From positions 186,001 through 250,000 of the forward strand of contig PYST01000001.1 in the NCBI GenBank assembly GCA_003049485.1: 64,000 bases of DNA, given 5' to 3'. Positions 11,227 to 22,250 of this stretch are shown here, piece by piece. The stretch comes from Ophioceras dolichostomum. Taxonomy: Eukaryota > Ascomycota > Sordariomycetes > Magnaporthales > Ophioceraceae. Position 1 is the stretch's first letter, and each line of letters begins with the position of its first letter. The notes beneath the pieces were generated by a model. The model was not told the origin of the DNA. It saw only the letters and a program-made list of their open reading frames with translations, and did no database searches. The translations under genes were made by a program, and so were the position numbers.

Positions 11227-12954
11227 ATGGCTGACAAGATACATCATTTGGACAAGGCGCACGACCACGCGAGAGCCGCTGCCCTAGCGGACTCGACTGT
11301 TGCCATCAACGAGCATGCCCTTGCGGCCGGCGAATTCTCCAATGCCGCAAAATCTACCACGAGCACGGAAGCCCTAAGAACCCTAAAGCTGCTCGAGCAG
11401 CATCACCGGAGGCTTTCCGAGCTGTTGAAGTTTCCTCTGGATCATCGCTCCGCAGGCTCGGGACACCACGACAATGCGACTCAAGAACGCGACGCGGTCG
11501 AAAAGCGAGCGCCGTCGGCCGGAGCCGGTGCCGAGGGCCCATCGAGGTCCGACGGAGGAGCTGGCGCCGCCGATGTCACGAGGGGCCCGGCCCAAACGGG
11601 GTCGACGTCGCCCCCTCAGCAGCAACGCAGATATCCGCCCTCGCGGGAGCTGTCGTCCTCTATTGCCAGTAACCTAGCATCTGCGCGGGGAATCCGATCC
11701 AAGTACCGGAGCCAGCCCTTGGCTCCCAGCGTGTCGAACGACCAAGCGCCGGGGAGCCTCGATGGGCCTGGCCCCAAAGACGGGTCTCGCTCCAAGATGC
11801 AAAGCATGCTTGACCAGAAGGGCAAGCCCAGCTGGGTGCCGCCATCTCATCCCGCTCAGCTGCCGGAGCACAAGGAGATCGTGGAGCAGAAGACCGAACG
11901 CTCGGATGGCGCCGCGACAAGCGCCAGCGACGAGGGCTACTCTAGGTTCTACAACACATTCGGGAGCCTGATCAACCGCCTCTCAGCCCCGTTAGCCTTC
12001 GCGGGACTGCCATTGATTGCAGAGGAGCCCACCGCCTCCCCGCAGCCCGTGGTTGCTTCCCCCGAGCCGTCCGCGTCGCGGAAGCAGCAGCATCCACAGC
12101 AGCACCCTCGCGGATCTGGTACTCCGGCGTCCTCCGCTAAATCCCAGGTCCACAGCCCGGACCCAGATCTCTCCAAGATCTATTCCAAGGCGACGCTGCG
12201 TGCCATCGGACCTCTCGCGGGCGGGCACGGCGCTAACGACTCGTTCTACTTCGTCCCGACGACTGGAGGCACTGTCTCGTACGCAAACATTCTTAGCTTC
12301 GCCCAGAAGGAGAAGCGGCGCAACGCGGCCTCTACATCGTTCAACCACGGCGAAGATGGCCCGGGCGGAGCGGGGGTTGGCGCGGGCGAAGGCGACATGC
12401 TTATCGACGACGTGGCCGACGACGATGACTTCGTCGACGCGCGCGAGTCGCAACACTCGCTGTCGCCCGGCGTCAAGAGGCGCGTCGGCAAGACGCAGAC
12501 GTCCAAGGACCTCCAGAACGCGGTCGAGGAGCTCTACCTGGAGAACAAGGGCCTCAAGGACATGGTAGACAAGCTCAGCAAGCGACTGCACGCCTTCGAA
12601 GCGAACGCGCAGAATTCGCATCTGGCGTTGCAGTCGAGCATGCGCTTCATGCGGCCCGGTTCGCCCCTGTCCCTTAGTGGGAGCGGCGGGAAGAGAGAGG
12701 TCGGCGGCGGTGGCGGGAGCGGCGGTGGCGGCGGCGACGCCGAGACTTTGAGGAAGATGAATAGGGAGCTGGAAGACGAGCTCACCCGAACGCGAGGGCG
12801 AATGGATTCGCTCGAGAAGGAATGCGGTCGGTTGAATAAGACGCTCATCATGTATCGGGACCGATGGGAGAAGCTCAAAGCTGGAGCCAAAGCCCGGCGC
12901 GAGGCTCAGGGGTCAGGGGCCGAGAACGGCGGCGAAGCAGCTGGGTCTTCTTGA
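11227..12954 (+). CDS. Atg38/NRBF2-like MIT and coiled-coil protein
   Basis: Single exon as called, 575 residues. The first 75 residues form an MIT-type three-helix region (KAHDHARAAALADSTVAIN, then LAAGEFSNAAKS and EALRTLKLLEQHHRRLSELL), the arrangement seen at the N-terminus of fungal Atg38 and animal NRBF2. Atg38 links Atg14-Vps34 to Vps15-Atg6 in the autophagy PI3-kinase complex I. The middle is disordered. A coiled coil at about 425-465 contains VEELYLENKGLKDMVDKL, and a second at about 510-560 follows a glycine-rich run of about 20 residues. Atg38 also has a C-terminal coiled coil, which fits, but the middle gives no support. An alternative start at 11154 (MDSAPLIK), spliced from 11177 to 11239, would replace the first four residues in frame. 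Another MIT-domain trafficking protein cannot be excluded. Confidence 0.6.
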   Translation: MADKIHHLDKAHDHARAAALADSTVAINEHALAAGEFSNAAKSTTSTEALRTLKLLEQHHRRLSELLKFPLDHRSAGSGHHDNATQERDAVEKRAPSAGAGAEGPSRSDGGAGAADVTRGPAQTGSTSPPQQQRRYPPSRELSSSIASNLASARGIRSKYRSQPLAPSVSNDQAPGSLDGPGPKDGSRSKMQSMLDQKGKPSWVPPSHPAQLPEHKEIVEQKTERSDGAATSASDEGYSRFYNTFGSLINRLSAPLAFAGLPLIAEEPTASPQPVVASPEPSASRKQQHPQQHPRGSGTPASSAKSQVHSPDPDLSKIYSKATLRAIGPLAGGHGANDSFYFVPTTGGTVSYANILSFAQKEKRRNAASTSFNHGEDGPGGAGVGAGEGDMLIDDVADDDDFVDARESQHSLSPGVKRRVGKTQTSKDLQNAVEELYLENKGLKDMVDKLSKRLHAFEANAQNSHLALQSSMRFMRPGSPLSLSGSGGKREVGGGGGSGGGGGDAETLRKMNRELEDELTRTRGRMDSLEKECGRLNKTLIMYRDRWEKLKAGAKARREAQGSGAENGGEAAGSS

Positions 12955-13142
12955 GAACCTCATTGGGTGGGTGTAGGCGATATGACGAGACGCTGTTTGG
13001 GGCAAGCCAGAAACCGCTCGGCTCACCAAAGCGTCAGTTCAGACTGATATGATAGGCAACATCGATGTAATTTTTCGTGTCCCTGAAATTCCAGAATTGA
13101 GGGGATTCTTTTCCACAAATCCACACTTCTTTCTCAAAGTCC

Positions 13143-14146
13143 TCAAAGCTCCTCATCGACAGCAGCGTCGGTGCTGTTTCCATTGCCTGCATGCAAACCG
13201 GCCCTTTCCAGTTCCAACTCCACCGACCGGCGTGTCAGCATCCCTTCTCCCCGTAGCAGCCCCGGCATCTCCTCCCTGCGCCGTCTTGCCCAGCCTTCCA
13301 AACTCCTCATGCTCACGACTAAGAAGCCCAGCTCTTCCCGGTCCACATCGAACACCTCCCACCACTCGCACTCGGGCATCTTGGCGCCGACGTCGCGGGC
13401 GGCATTGTACACGGCCGCGACGGCCAGCGCGTTGGGCTGGTGGGTCAGATACATCAGCTGCGGGGAGAGCAGCGCCGTGTTCAAGTACTCGACCGCGCGC
13501 CGCGAGGTCCCTTCCCTGCTCGGCGCGCCCATGAACTCGAGCGCCTGGAGGTACGTGATGGCCAGGGGGTGGGGCAGCGCGACGTGCGTGTCGAACGAGA
13601 GGGCGTAGAGGACGCGCGCCTCGAGGCCCGTGAGGCGCTGGAGGAAGTTGTGGAAGTCCGACTCGGTGAGGTAATGGTCTGCCGGGTTGTTGGTTGGCGG
13701 AGGCGTGGGGGCACCGGGGGCGCCCTTGTGGCGGAACAGCGGCGAGGAAGGGGAGAGGAGATAGCTGTATACAGTCGTGACGTCCTTGGGGGATCGGGGG
13801 ATGGCGCCGAGTTTGGCCACGAGATAGATGCAGGCAGCAGAGACGTCCTGAACCTGGTCTCAGCATACTGTACCGCGCCAGAGCATGCAGACGACAGTTT
13901 CTTCGGTTTGAAAGCACTTACGCTGAATTCATGCAGCATCACCGAGTCCACCAGCCAGTACCTCGCCAGAACAACATTCGCCTGGGCGGTGATAGACTGG
14001 GGGAGCTGCAGTAGCAACCCAGCCGCCTGTGTAAGGCATTGCGTCGCAAAAAAAATGGTATCCTGTATATCGATGGGCAAGGAGCTAAAAGAGCTTCGGC
14101 GGTACAGCTGCTCGGCTGTCGCCAACGGGTTCGTCATGTGGGCCAT
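13143..14146 (-). CDS. Cyclin L-like protein
   Basis: Two exons on the minus strand: 14146-13922 and 13847-13143 (intron 74 nt, GTAAGT donor, TTCAG acceptor); 309 residues. The first cyclin fold reads ATQCLTQAAGLLLQLPQSI, QANVVLARYWLV and DVSAACIYLVAKLGAIPR followed by KDVTTVYSYLL. This matches cyclin L/Pch1-type cyclins (QAAGILLRLPQ, ACI-LA-K, PR--DV). A second, more divergent fold covers about 150-260. Cyclin L partners CDK10/11-type kinases in transcription and splicing. The ATG at 14146 and another at 14137 are both possible. Neighbours are unrelated; the gene converges on the Atg38-like gene with only 188 bases between stop codons. Confidence 0.75.
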
Positions 14147-14576
14147 CGCGAGGGCTTGCGTATCGTGTCGTGTGAGAGTGGGAGCATCAATTTGATGAGC
14201 TTGGAGCCCAAGGCTGTAATTTTCCGATTCTAGTGCGAACCAAGCTTGAACAGTGGGCCAATCACAGCCCAGCCCCCGCTGTGGACTCACCCCACAATCG
14301 TTCAGCTCAACGTTGGTGACGCGGGGTCAACTGGAGGGAGCTTCAAAGCGCTGCAGCCTTGGGAAACTTCTTGATCATTAACCTCCTTTCACATCCACTG
14401 TCACGGATTATCAGCCCGATACCGATAAATTTGCGAAGACTTGACCTCGGCTTTCCTAGCTAATCCGCTACCACTCGATACTGCATCCTTCCTTTTTTTA
14501 GCGGCTTCAGTTTCTACCCAATCTCAAGTCGCTCGCTTGCCTTCACAGACATCCATCCACCACAGCCTTAGCCGTC
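14147..14576. other. Bidirectional promoter region
   Basis: 430 bases lie between the divergent start codons of the cyclin L-like gene and the CSN6 gene. No additional gene and no clear TATA box was seen. Confidence 0.5.
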
Positions 14577-16000
14577 ATGGCGTCGTCAAGCGGAGAGAAT
14601 CCGGTACTCTCCGTCCAAAAGTCCGATTCAGACCTTCACGTCATTCTCCATCCCCTCGTCATTCTCAGCATCTCGGACTATGTCACCAGGCACACTCTAA
14701 GGCAGCAGTCGTGTCCCCTCGTGGGTGGCATCCTCGGTCAGCAGAATGGGCGCGAGATCACCATGGAGCACGCGTTCGATGTTAAGGCCGAGTGGCAAGA
14801 AGACGGTTCTATGATGCTCGACCAGGATTGGTTCACGGTTCGACTTGACCAAAGTATGTTCGCCTCGCTCCCCTAGAAGCCCCCGCCCGCCTGATGCTGA
14901 CCCAGCCGGGCCTTTCACGCTGGAGGAGGCAGCATAACTAACGCGGCATTCTTCCCTGGTGTACAGTGAAAACCGTCCATAAGGACCGAAACCTCGATCT
15001 AGTGGGATGGTACACACTGCTGCCACATACCGGCCCAACCCCACACATTCTCAATCTGCACTCCCAAATCCTCGCCTTCAACGAATCCGCCGCTCTGTTG
15101 GGATTCCATCCCGAAGAAGTCGCCACATCCGCGGGAGGGAGATTCCCCTTGACCATCTACGAGACCATCTACGAGTCGGACGAGACAAAGCGTGATGGCG
15201 GAGGCGGCAGCAACAGCGTTGAGGCGAAGAAGTCGGAGAGCGAAGACAAGGAGATGAAAGACGGCGAGGGCGCGGGCCTGCAGCAGCGCTTCCGCGAACT
15301 CCCCTACTCGGTCGAGACGGACGAGTCCGAGATGATCAGCGTGCACTTTGTGGCCAGTGCCGGCAACGCTACCGCCGCGGGCGAGCAGCAGAAGCTGAAA
15401 GCAAAGGGAAAGCCGGTCGCCGCCGCCGTCAAGGGCGACGCCAAGGGCAAGCGTCGCGCCGTGGCCAAGAGCATCAGCGACCTGACTCAGCTGGACACGA
15501 CCGTGCTCTCGCGCGAGGACGAGGAGCTGGTGGCCAGCCTGACCACCAAGGCCAACGCCATCCGCATGATGCACTCGCGCATCCGGCTCATCATCAAGTA
15601 TCTGGAGAGCCTGCCGCCGTCGTACCTCGCCAACACCCCAGAAGAGAGGTCAACATCTGAAGAAGCTGCCGCCGATGGCTCGGCACAGTACACCACGCCC
15701 TCCCCAACAATCCTCCGCTCTATCCAGGCCCTAGTCAACCGCATTCCCTTGCTGGTCCCCTCCTCGGCCGACGCATTTGAAGAGGAGATGCTCAGCGAGG
15801 CCAACGACGTCAACCTCATCTCCCTTCTGAACGAGGTCATGCAAAGCGCGAACGAGCTCCGCGACCTCGGGAAGAAGTACTACGTCGTGGATCAGGCGAA
15901 GGCAAAGGGTCGGGGCGACGCTACCCCCGTCGGCCTCTCTGGTCTCGCTGGCGGCCAATCCTCGTTCAGCAGCATCAACGCCGGTGATCTCCTAGTCTAG
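14577..16000 (+). CDS. CSN6: COP9 signalosome subunit 6 (MPN- domain)
   Basis: Two exons, 14577-14853 and 14967-16000 (intron 113 nt, GTATGT donor, GTACAG acceptor); 436 residues. CSN6 pairs with the catalytic CSN5 in the COP9 signalosome, which removes Nedd8 from cullin-RING ligases. The MPN domain opens with HVILHPLVILSISDYVTR and continues with VGGILGQQNGREITMEHAF, DLVGWYTLLPHTGPTP and an IYETIYE strand. The JAMM zinc-binding histidines of CSN5 are absent, as is normal for CSN6. A Lys/Glu/Ala-rich insertion lies at about 165-260. The C-terminal helical region (ANAIRMMHSRIRLIIKYLES and the following VNRIPLLVP) matches the subunit-interaction helices of this family. The splice falls within the frame as Gln-Met-Lys. 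Confidence 0.9.
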
Positions 16001-17087
16001 GCGAAGGCTCTCCCCGCGAAGTTGACGAGAATCTGTTCGTTGAAAGGAACAGACAAATAAAGGGACATATAGTCCCTCGAATTTTGCACTGTATTTATGA
16101 TGGTTAAGCGAACGCGATGCTTTTTTTTTTTTTTCATTTTCCTTCTTCCAAGCTCTAGGTTGTTGTTTTCATTCGAGCGAGGATGGCAGCATGCAACAAT
16201 AGAATAAGGGAAGGGCACTTCTCCACAGGTATTAAACTTCTTGGGCATCGGCACCTAGACTCGGTAGAACTCGAGAGGTCCTATTTACCTCTCAGCGTCG
16301 CCGGTGCAACAGGCCTGACGATACCATCGTGGGCAATTTTTCTACTGGGGGTATGTACGACGAGGGCCCACGGCCAGGGAGGCCGACTGAGACGAGCAGT
16401 CTGCAAAATAAAGTGATGAGTTTCAAAGAAATTACCTATCTACCTCTCTACTATACGCTACCAAGCAAAATACCCAAAGGTTCCATCGGGTTGTCTCAAC
16501 CCGGCTAGCAAAAAGAATGAAGAATGGAAAGATGTGAGAACATAAGAAATAAAGAGAGAAAAGAAACGTGAGACTCTTTCAAGTAGATCGAAAGCAAGAG
16601 GGAGGGAAACGTAAGGAAACAAAAGGAGCTGAGGCAAGACGGTTAAATAAAAAGGAAGCATCGATCGCTAAGAGAGAAATCGAAAGGAGAAAGCCCACGA
16701 AAAAACGACTCGCTTGCAAAAACAAAAGCACAGTTCTTGTCGCTCTGGCTTAAGCCTATAAAACAGTCTATCATCGTGGTCTTCATCGCATCATCATCCT
16801 ATTACGCAGAGGGAGGTACTTAGGAAGAGGAAAGGTCGAGGTGGAAATGGTTAGAAAAAAGATGACGGCGTGGGAGAAAGTGGAGAGTTAGGAAGGGGTT
16901 GAAAATAGTTGAAGAGGAAAAATGATATGTGAAAGGAAAGGAGTAAGGGAAAAGAAAGAAAGAGATGAATGTAAGAGCGGAGCAAGTTGAGTGAGTGAAA
17001 GAGGAGAGTGAAGTAGCAGAGAGAAGAAGGCAGGCGACGGGAAGAAGGCTGTAAGGGGAAAGGTGGGTAGTGAGTGAGTGGGTAGTC
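16001..17087. other. Convergent intergenic region with long purine tract
   Basis: This stretch lies between the stop codons of CSN6 and the MDR dehydrogenase. From roughly 16550 to 17080 the plus strand is strongly purine-rich (runs of GAAAGAGA, GGAAAGG, GAGTGAGTG), so the dehydrogenase transcript would carry a pyrimidine-rich 3' region. A run of about 13 T lies near 16122-16134. No reading frame here resembles a protein family. Confidence 0.55.
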
Positions 17088-19313
17088 TTAAGCCTCAATG
17101 ACGACCTTGAGCACCAGGTTGCCCTCGTCATCAGCAGTCCGGCCGGCGAGCTCAAACGCGTCCTTCGCGTTGGCCAACCCCCGGAATCTGTGAGTGACCA
17201 TGTCGTCGAGGCGCGGCAGCACGAACCCGCCTCTCGCTGCTCCTTTGGAACCCACTGCACCCACCGCTCCAACCCCAGCTCCAGCCCCAGTCTCAGAACC
17301 AGATCCAGATCCAGCCGCGGCGGCACGTAGCATGCGAATGCCAGTGGGGTAAGTATTCGCATACCGGAAGATGCCCAAGATATCGATCTCGCGCAAGTGC
17401 GCAACCGACACCGGCAGCGTCTGGATCGGCGTGCCCATGCCGACCATGATCAGCTTCCCGCCCGGCCTGGTGGCGTACAGCCCCGTGTGCATGCAGACCT
17501 CCTTCCCCGTGCACTCGAACGTGACGTCTACCCCCTCGTCCTCGTCCTCGTAGGCCAGGCTCGGGGGCGGCTTCGTGAGCGACAGGATCTCGGCCGCCAG
17601 GTTCTTGGCCTTCTCGAGCTGGCCCGCGATGGAGAAGAGCGAGCAGTTGTCCGGCGTGAGCACGCCCGAGGAGGACACGGCGCCGGCGGGCGTAGACGCG
17701 CCGGAGCTGGTGGCGGAGGACGAGCCCGTCGAGGACGGGGGGCCGGTGCTGCCGTCGATGATACTGCTACTACTACTACTACTAGCACTGGTACTGCTAC
17801 CAGTGGGGCTGGCGCTGCCGGTGTTGGAGGGCACGACGTAGCCGTGCGTGGCGAAGCCGCGGGCTAGTGCGTAGCGCACCCGCCCGGCGTCGACGTCGGT
17901 GATGGTGACCTCGGTGCAGCCGGATTGCTGGGCCATGGCGGCGGTCAGGAGGCCGACCGTCCCGGCGCCGATGACTAGCGCGGTCGAGCCCGGTTCGGGC
18001 TTGGCGCGGTTTACGGCGTGGATCGCCACAGACAGGGGCTCCAGGAGGGCGGCGGCGTCGAAGGAGACGTTGTCAGGGAGTCTGAGTGGGTACAGCAGGA
18101 TGCCACATATATCAGCATGACGTTATGTTTGTTGATGCAGTAGGTAGGTGGGGAATTCGAAGGGAGAGATCGCAGTCACTTACTTGTGGCACCACAAGGC
18201 AGGGTGGTTGATCCTCTCCTGAAGCGTGCCCTGGAAGTGCGGGTAGCTCTTGGCGCTACTCCTGAACCGCATCTTTTTGCAGAGGTTGTACCGGCCGGCC
18301 CTGCAGATGCCACAGAAGCCGCACGGGACACCAACCTCGAGCGCGACCCGATCGCCGATGGCGAAGCCGCCGGTGGCCAGGGGCCCGACGGCTACGACGA
18401 CGCCGGACGACTCGTGGCCAAGCGACAACGGCATGCAGGCGCAGAGGTCGCCATTGGCGAACTTCTTGTAGTACGACACGTCCGAGCCACAGATGCCCGT
18501 GGACCTCAGCTCGATCTGGAGCTCGCCGATGCCCGGCTCTTCGATTGTTCTTTGCTCCTATGAGCACAGCATGAGCCACAAGCTTCCCCCTGTTCCGTTC
18601 CGTGACCGGAAGGGAAAAGGGGAAGAAGGCGGCATATTGGTTAGCAGAGTGAACATTTATTGAATCATGTGCTAGCCTTCCTCATTCTAAGGCTTAAGGT
18701 AGGTGGCGTGCGTATGTGTGTATCTGTGTGCATGTGTACTTGTGCTCATGCGAAAGGGACGCATAGCAAGATGGCGAGGCAGACAGAAAGGCCGCAAACC
18801 GATGCAAGGAAACAAATTCTCCGAAGGCTCGGGCCGAGATGAAGCGAAGGGGGCACAGAGAAGTGCATGCAAGCGAAGGAGAAGCGAGAGAGAAGCGACG
18901 GCAAAGGCAGGGCCAGGTCTTACACCATCCCGTTCACCCACATCTCGTCTGCCAAAAATAAAGTTGTGAAATATGATAGAAAGGGCGCAGAGAAATAAAA
19001 ACGCGCAAGATAAGTGAGGCTGTGGATGGATCTCTGGGGACTTTTTGTGTAACCATGTTGGAACCTCGGTCGCCAAACAAGAAGTGGGTGGGAGAGTAGA
19101 GAGGTTCTCATGGAGTTGCCTCTCTAGGCTGAAAGGTTGTGCGGGATGTACGCGGCCTATTCGGGACGGACTTGCAGGAGAAATGGGGGTACTCACGATG
19201 CGCAAGTCGTATGGCCCATGTAAGACGCTTGCCGTAACAGTGGAAGCAGCCTTCTTCACATGCACGGGTACCTGCATGCTAGGCAGCGTGTCGACCATCG
19301 CGGCCGGAGCCAT
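17088..19313 (-). CDS. Sorbitol dehydrogenase-like zinc MDR oxidoreductase
   Basis: Three exons on the minus strand: 19313-19197, 18557-18184, 18081-17088; 494 residues. It is predicted to oxidise a polyol (sorbitol, xylitol or similar) with NAD+; the substrate cannot be fixed from sequence. The junction of exons 1 and 2 reads YDLRI-EQRTIEEPGIGELQI, the usual start of the family. Catalytic zinc ligands are Cys62 (STGICGSD) and His87-Glu88 (LGHESSG). The four structural-zinc cysteines are at 118, 121, 124 and 132 (CGFCGICRAGRYNLC). The Rossmann motif ALVIGAGTVGLLTA begins the second domain. Two features are odd: a 639-nt first intron, and a Ser/Thr/Gly-rich insertion at about residues 250-310, partly coded by a TAC/AGT triplet run near 17765-17785. 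A second Gly/Ala/Ser-rich loop lies near residue 420. The family is normally about 350-380 residues, so the extra length is explained by these loops. Confidence 0.85.
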
Positions 19314-20733
19314 CGTGACTCTCGAAGAGCGTGGGATGAGGAGCGTGGGGATGTGGGATGTAAGATGCCGAATGTGGGATGTGGCTTGCCCGCCGCGTGG
19401 GTGGTCGGGGTTTGGAAAGGGAGTCTTTCGTCTATTTCTTCCGAAAGAACTCGGCCGTGGACGGGATCTCGTGGGGTTTAGCGAGGCCAGGTTCGACTGC
19501 TACCGCTCTCGGGAGGGATTGTTCGCGCCTGGGCCGTTGTTCTCCTGAAGCGTGGGGAGAGATCCGTTGAGGCTCGTTTGCGAGCGTTCTAGTCAGGGGC
19601 CTAGCTGTCCCTGCCACCACTTCTTTCTGTGATGGTCTAGTGGCAATGGCTGTGCCAAGCTTCGCTTCTTGCGCTAACAGGCGTGGGATGTGTCTGCACA
19701 GCGCAATATAAGGGGAAAGCGCGGGGGAAGCCACGCGCAGGAAGAGCAAAAGGGGGGGCGGCCTGGGTTGAGATGTGGGCTGAGCAGGAGAGACGACACT
19801 CAGACGACAGCTCTAGTTGCGAATGAGGGGGGTCTTTATCAGGTCTTGACAAAGAGAAACACGGGATAGTTGTGAGGAAATGACAGAGGTGCCATGGGAG
19901 ATGGTATGGAAGGACCCCCACTCTTATGGGGAGAGGATTCGAGAGCGAGGGAGTATCATTGTGACGGCTGCCGAGATGATGTGCGTGAATCATCTTCGTT
20001 CGAACGGGGGGATGAAGACTGTCCGGTATGGCAAGGGATAGCAGGGGATGGGCATGGGAAGATGGGCAGGAGCAAGGGGGGCGAGGACAGCCGCCTTAGC
20101 CCACCAAGAAGGTCGAGGCAGATCGGGCGGAGGAGAAGCAGGAGAGCGGAGCTGTGGGCTGGGGAGCATCGAAACTTTAGATTTTGCCCAAGCAGACCAG
20201 TCATGAACCGACGACTTATCTGTGCTCGGGAAAAGGAGCGACTCTGTACAGGAAAATAGTCATAATAATGAGAGGGCGAGAGAGCTTGAGCCCCATAATC
20301 TCGGGAAGTGCATGCACCAAGCTGGCTGGCTGGCCACTTCCCTAAGGCCAATCCTCGGCACGGTAAAGAAGGCTAGTCCATCCATGTCTTACGCTTGAGA
20401 CGTCGACCACGGTAGAATGAAGCACATGGCGGGGGCTCGAAAGCTGTGTGGCGCTCGCCATTTCTGCTTCCCTGTCCTCACAAGCACGGCTGCTGCGCGG
20501 AGAGAGGGTGTGTGCGTGCAGTTTGCGGTTGAAGTTGCGCCACTAGCCGGGAGGTAGGGACGACAGGGGGTAGGGAGGTAAAGAATGTAAAAGGAGGTGT
20601 GTCTGGGGCTGCATGCACATCCGAACGCACATGTCTGCATGGTGCCCCCCTTCCACCCTCACTTTTCATCCTATCTGCCTGCTACCCTACTCAAGGTAGA
20701 TATACCTAGTCCTGCTGCATACTAGTGATGGCC

Positions 20734-20745
20734 CATAAATAGAGG
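20734..20745 (+). promoter_or_regulatory. TATA-like element without a clear gene
   Basis: CATAAATAGAGG resembles a fungal TATA box and is followed by a pyrimidine-rich CT stretch, as at strong fungal promoters. No recognisable coding region follows, so the call is tentative. Confidence 0.2.
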
Positions 20746-22171
20746 GTTGCTCCTGTCCCGCATCTATGCATCCGACAATGCTCACTCACACAAACCCTCA
20801 CTGTACACCCCCGGAGGTTGTTGGGACAGGATAGGATGTGAGGGACTTGCCAACGCATTCAGTGGTGACATGTGTGTGCACGGGCTATCTGTCCAAGTTG
20901 TTTTCCATCGTGCCACCCTGGCTCTTAGAAGACAAGCCGTTGCAGGCTGGCTCCCTGAGAAAGGATCTCTTATCAGCCTTGTGCCGCCTCGACTATGGTG
21001 GACTTTTGGAGGTAAGACGGCAGGGGAGAAGAACCGGGAGTAGAAAAGCTGCTAAGCTTTGTGGGAGCTTGGGAAGCTTAAAGAGAAGCGTAAAGTCTCA
21101 TGTCCGTACTTCATCCCTCTATATCTCCAGGTCTCCATATGTCTCCAAGCTAGCAGACCGCCGAACCTCCAGGCTTCCATGTCCATGTCTGCGCTTGCAG
21201 GAGCAGTCCCAATATCAACCCCTAGGCCAGCAGGGTACAGACACGCTCTGATATAGTTGTACGAACCGCCCGAGGCAAACTTGTAGGGATATGCAGGTTG
21301 GTAACGAGACATGCATGAGCAGAGATAGGGCATGGGAGGAGATAGGCAAAGAACGTCCGGTGCAGATGGTACCGTTCGAGAGGGAATGCATGTCTGATCA
21401 TTGACTGGATTGAATCCTGGACAGGAGGGTGCTGGTCGGGATTCGAGTCAGGGTGTTGGACGTGCCGCTAACACGATACTGCCATAGTGTGCTCGGGGAT
21501 AGCACATTTGTCTTACCAGTCCATGACGGAGATTCTCTCGAACTCGAGTGGATGGAAGGGAAGACGAACAAGAGAAGGGGTGCAAGGGAGTGGATGCGCA
21601 AAGGAGCGAAGCGGATACAGATGGATACAGATGAACGGGTGGGCAGGTGTGAGTGGACTCGTTCTGAAAAGCGAAAACCGTTGGGGTGAAGTGCCAGCCA
21701 TAACAGCTCAAACGAAGGAGGGACGGGATAGGGCATGACTGGGGGGAAACCCCCCCTTCCCAAGCTCCCCCACGGTACAGAAGGCACAGAACAGACAAGG
21801 CAGTCTAGAGAGGTAGGGCCAATGTTATCGACAAGTCGGTGAATCGTCTGAGAGTGGCGGCTAAGATCCAATCTAGGCTTAAAAACTCAAAAGAGTGTCG
21901 TTAATGCTCTCTCGGCTGTAGTCCTACGGCTGTGCTGTTTGAAGCAAGCAGCCTCTTCCGGCCAAACCAAGCGAACTCGAATTTCGAGGGGATCCGAGTT
22001 TTTGAACTGGACTTGACCGGTTGGCCCCGGTTGGCCGATGTTGGGTGTCGTCATCAGGGAGCAAGACGAGTGGCCGGGTTCGACACCAAGCGGCGAAATG
22101 ATATGAGCGGACCACATTTCATCGAGGGTTCTGACAGCACTCTCAGTCGTATAACAGCGAGGGGGGGGGGG

Positions 22172-22250
22172 NNNNNNNNNNNNNNNNNNNNNNNNNNNNN
22201 NNNNNNNNNNNNNNNNNNNNNNNNNNNNNNNNNNNNNNNNNNNNNNNNNN
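22172..22250. other. Assembly gap (79 N) next to a G homopolymer
   Basis: Seventy-nine undetermined bases. The base run just before the gap is eleven or more G, which suggests that sequencing or assembly stopped at a G-rich or structured repeat. True gap length is unknown. Confidence 0.95.

Noticed and set aside
16820..17404. Minus-strand 194-residue frame
   Set aside because: It runs through the pyrimidine-rich 3' region into the dehydrogenase exon in the wrong frame; its Ser/Phe/Leu content is what such a tract gives.
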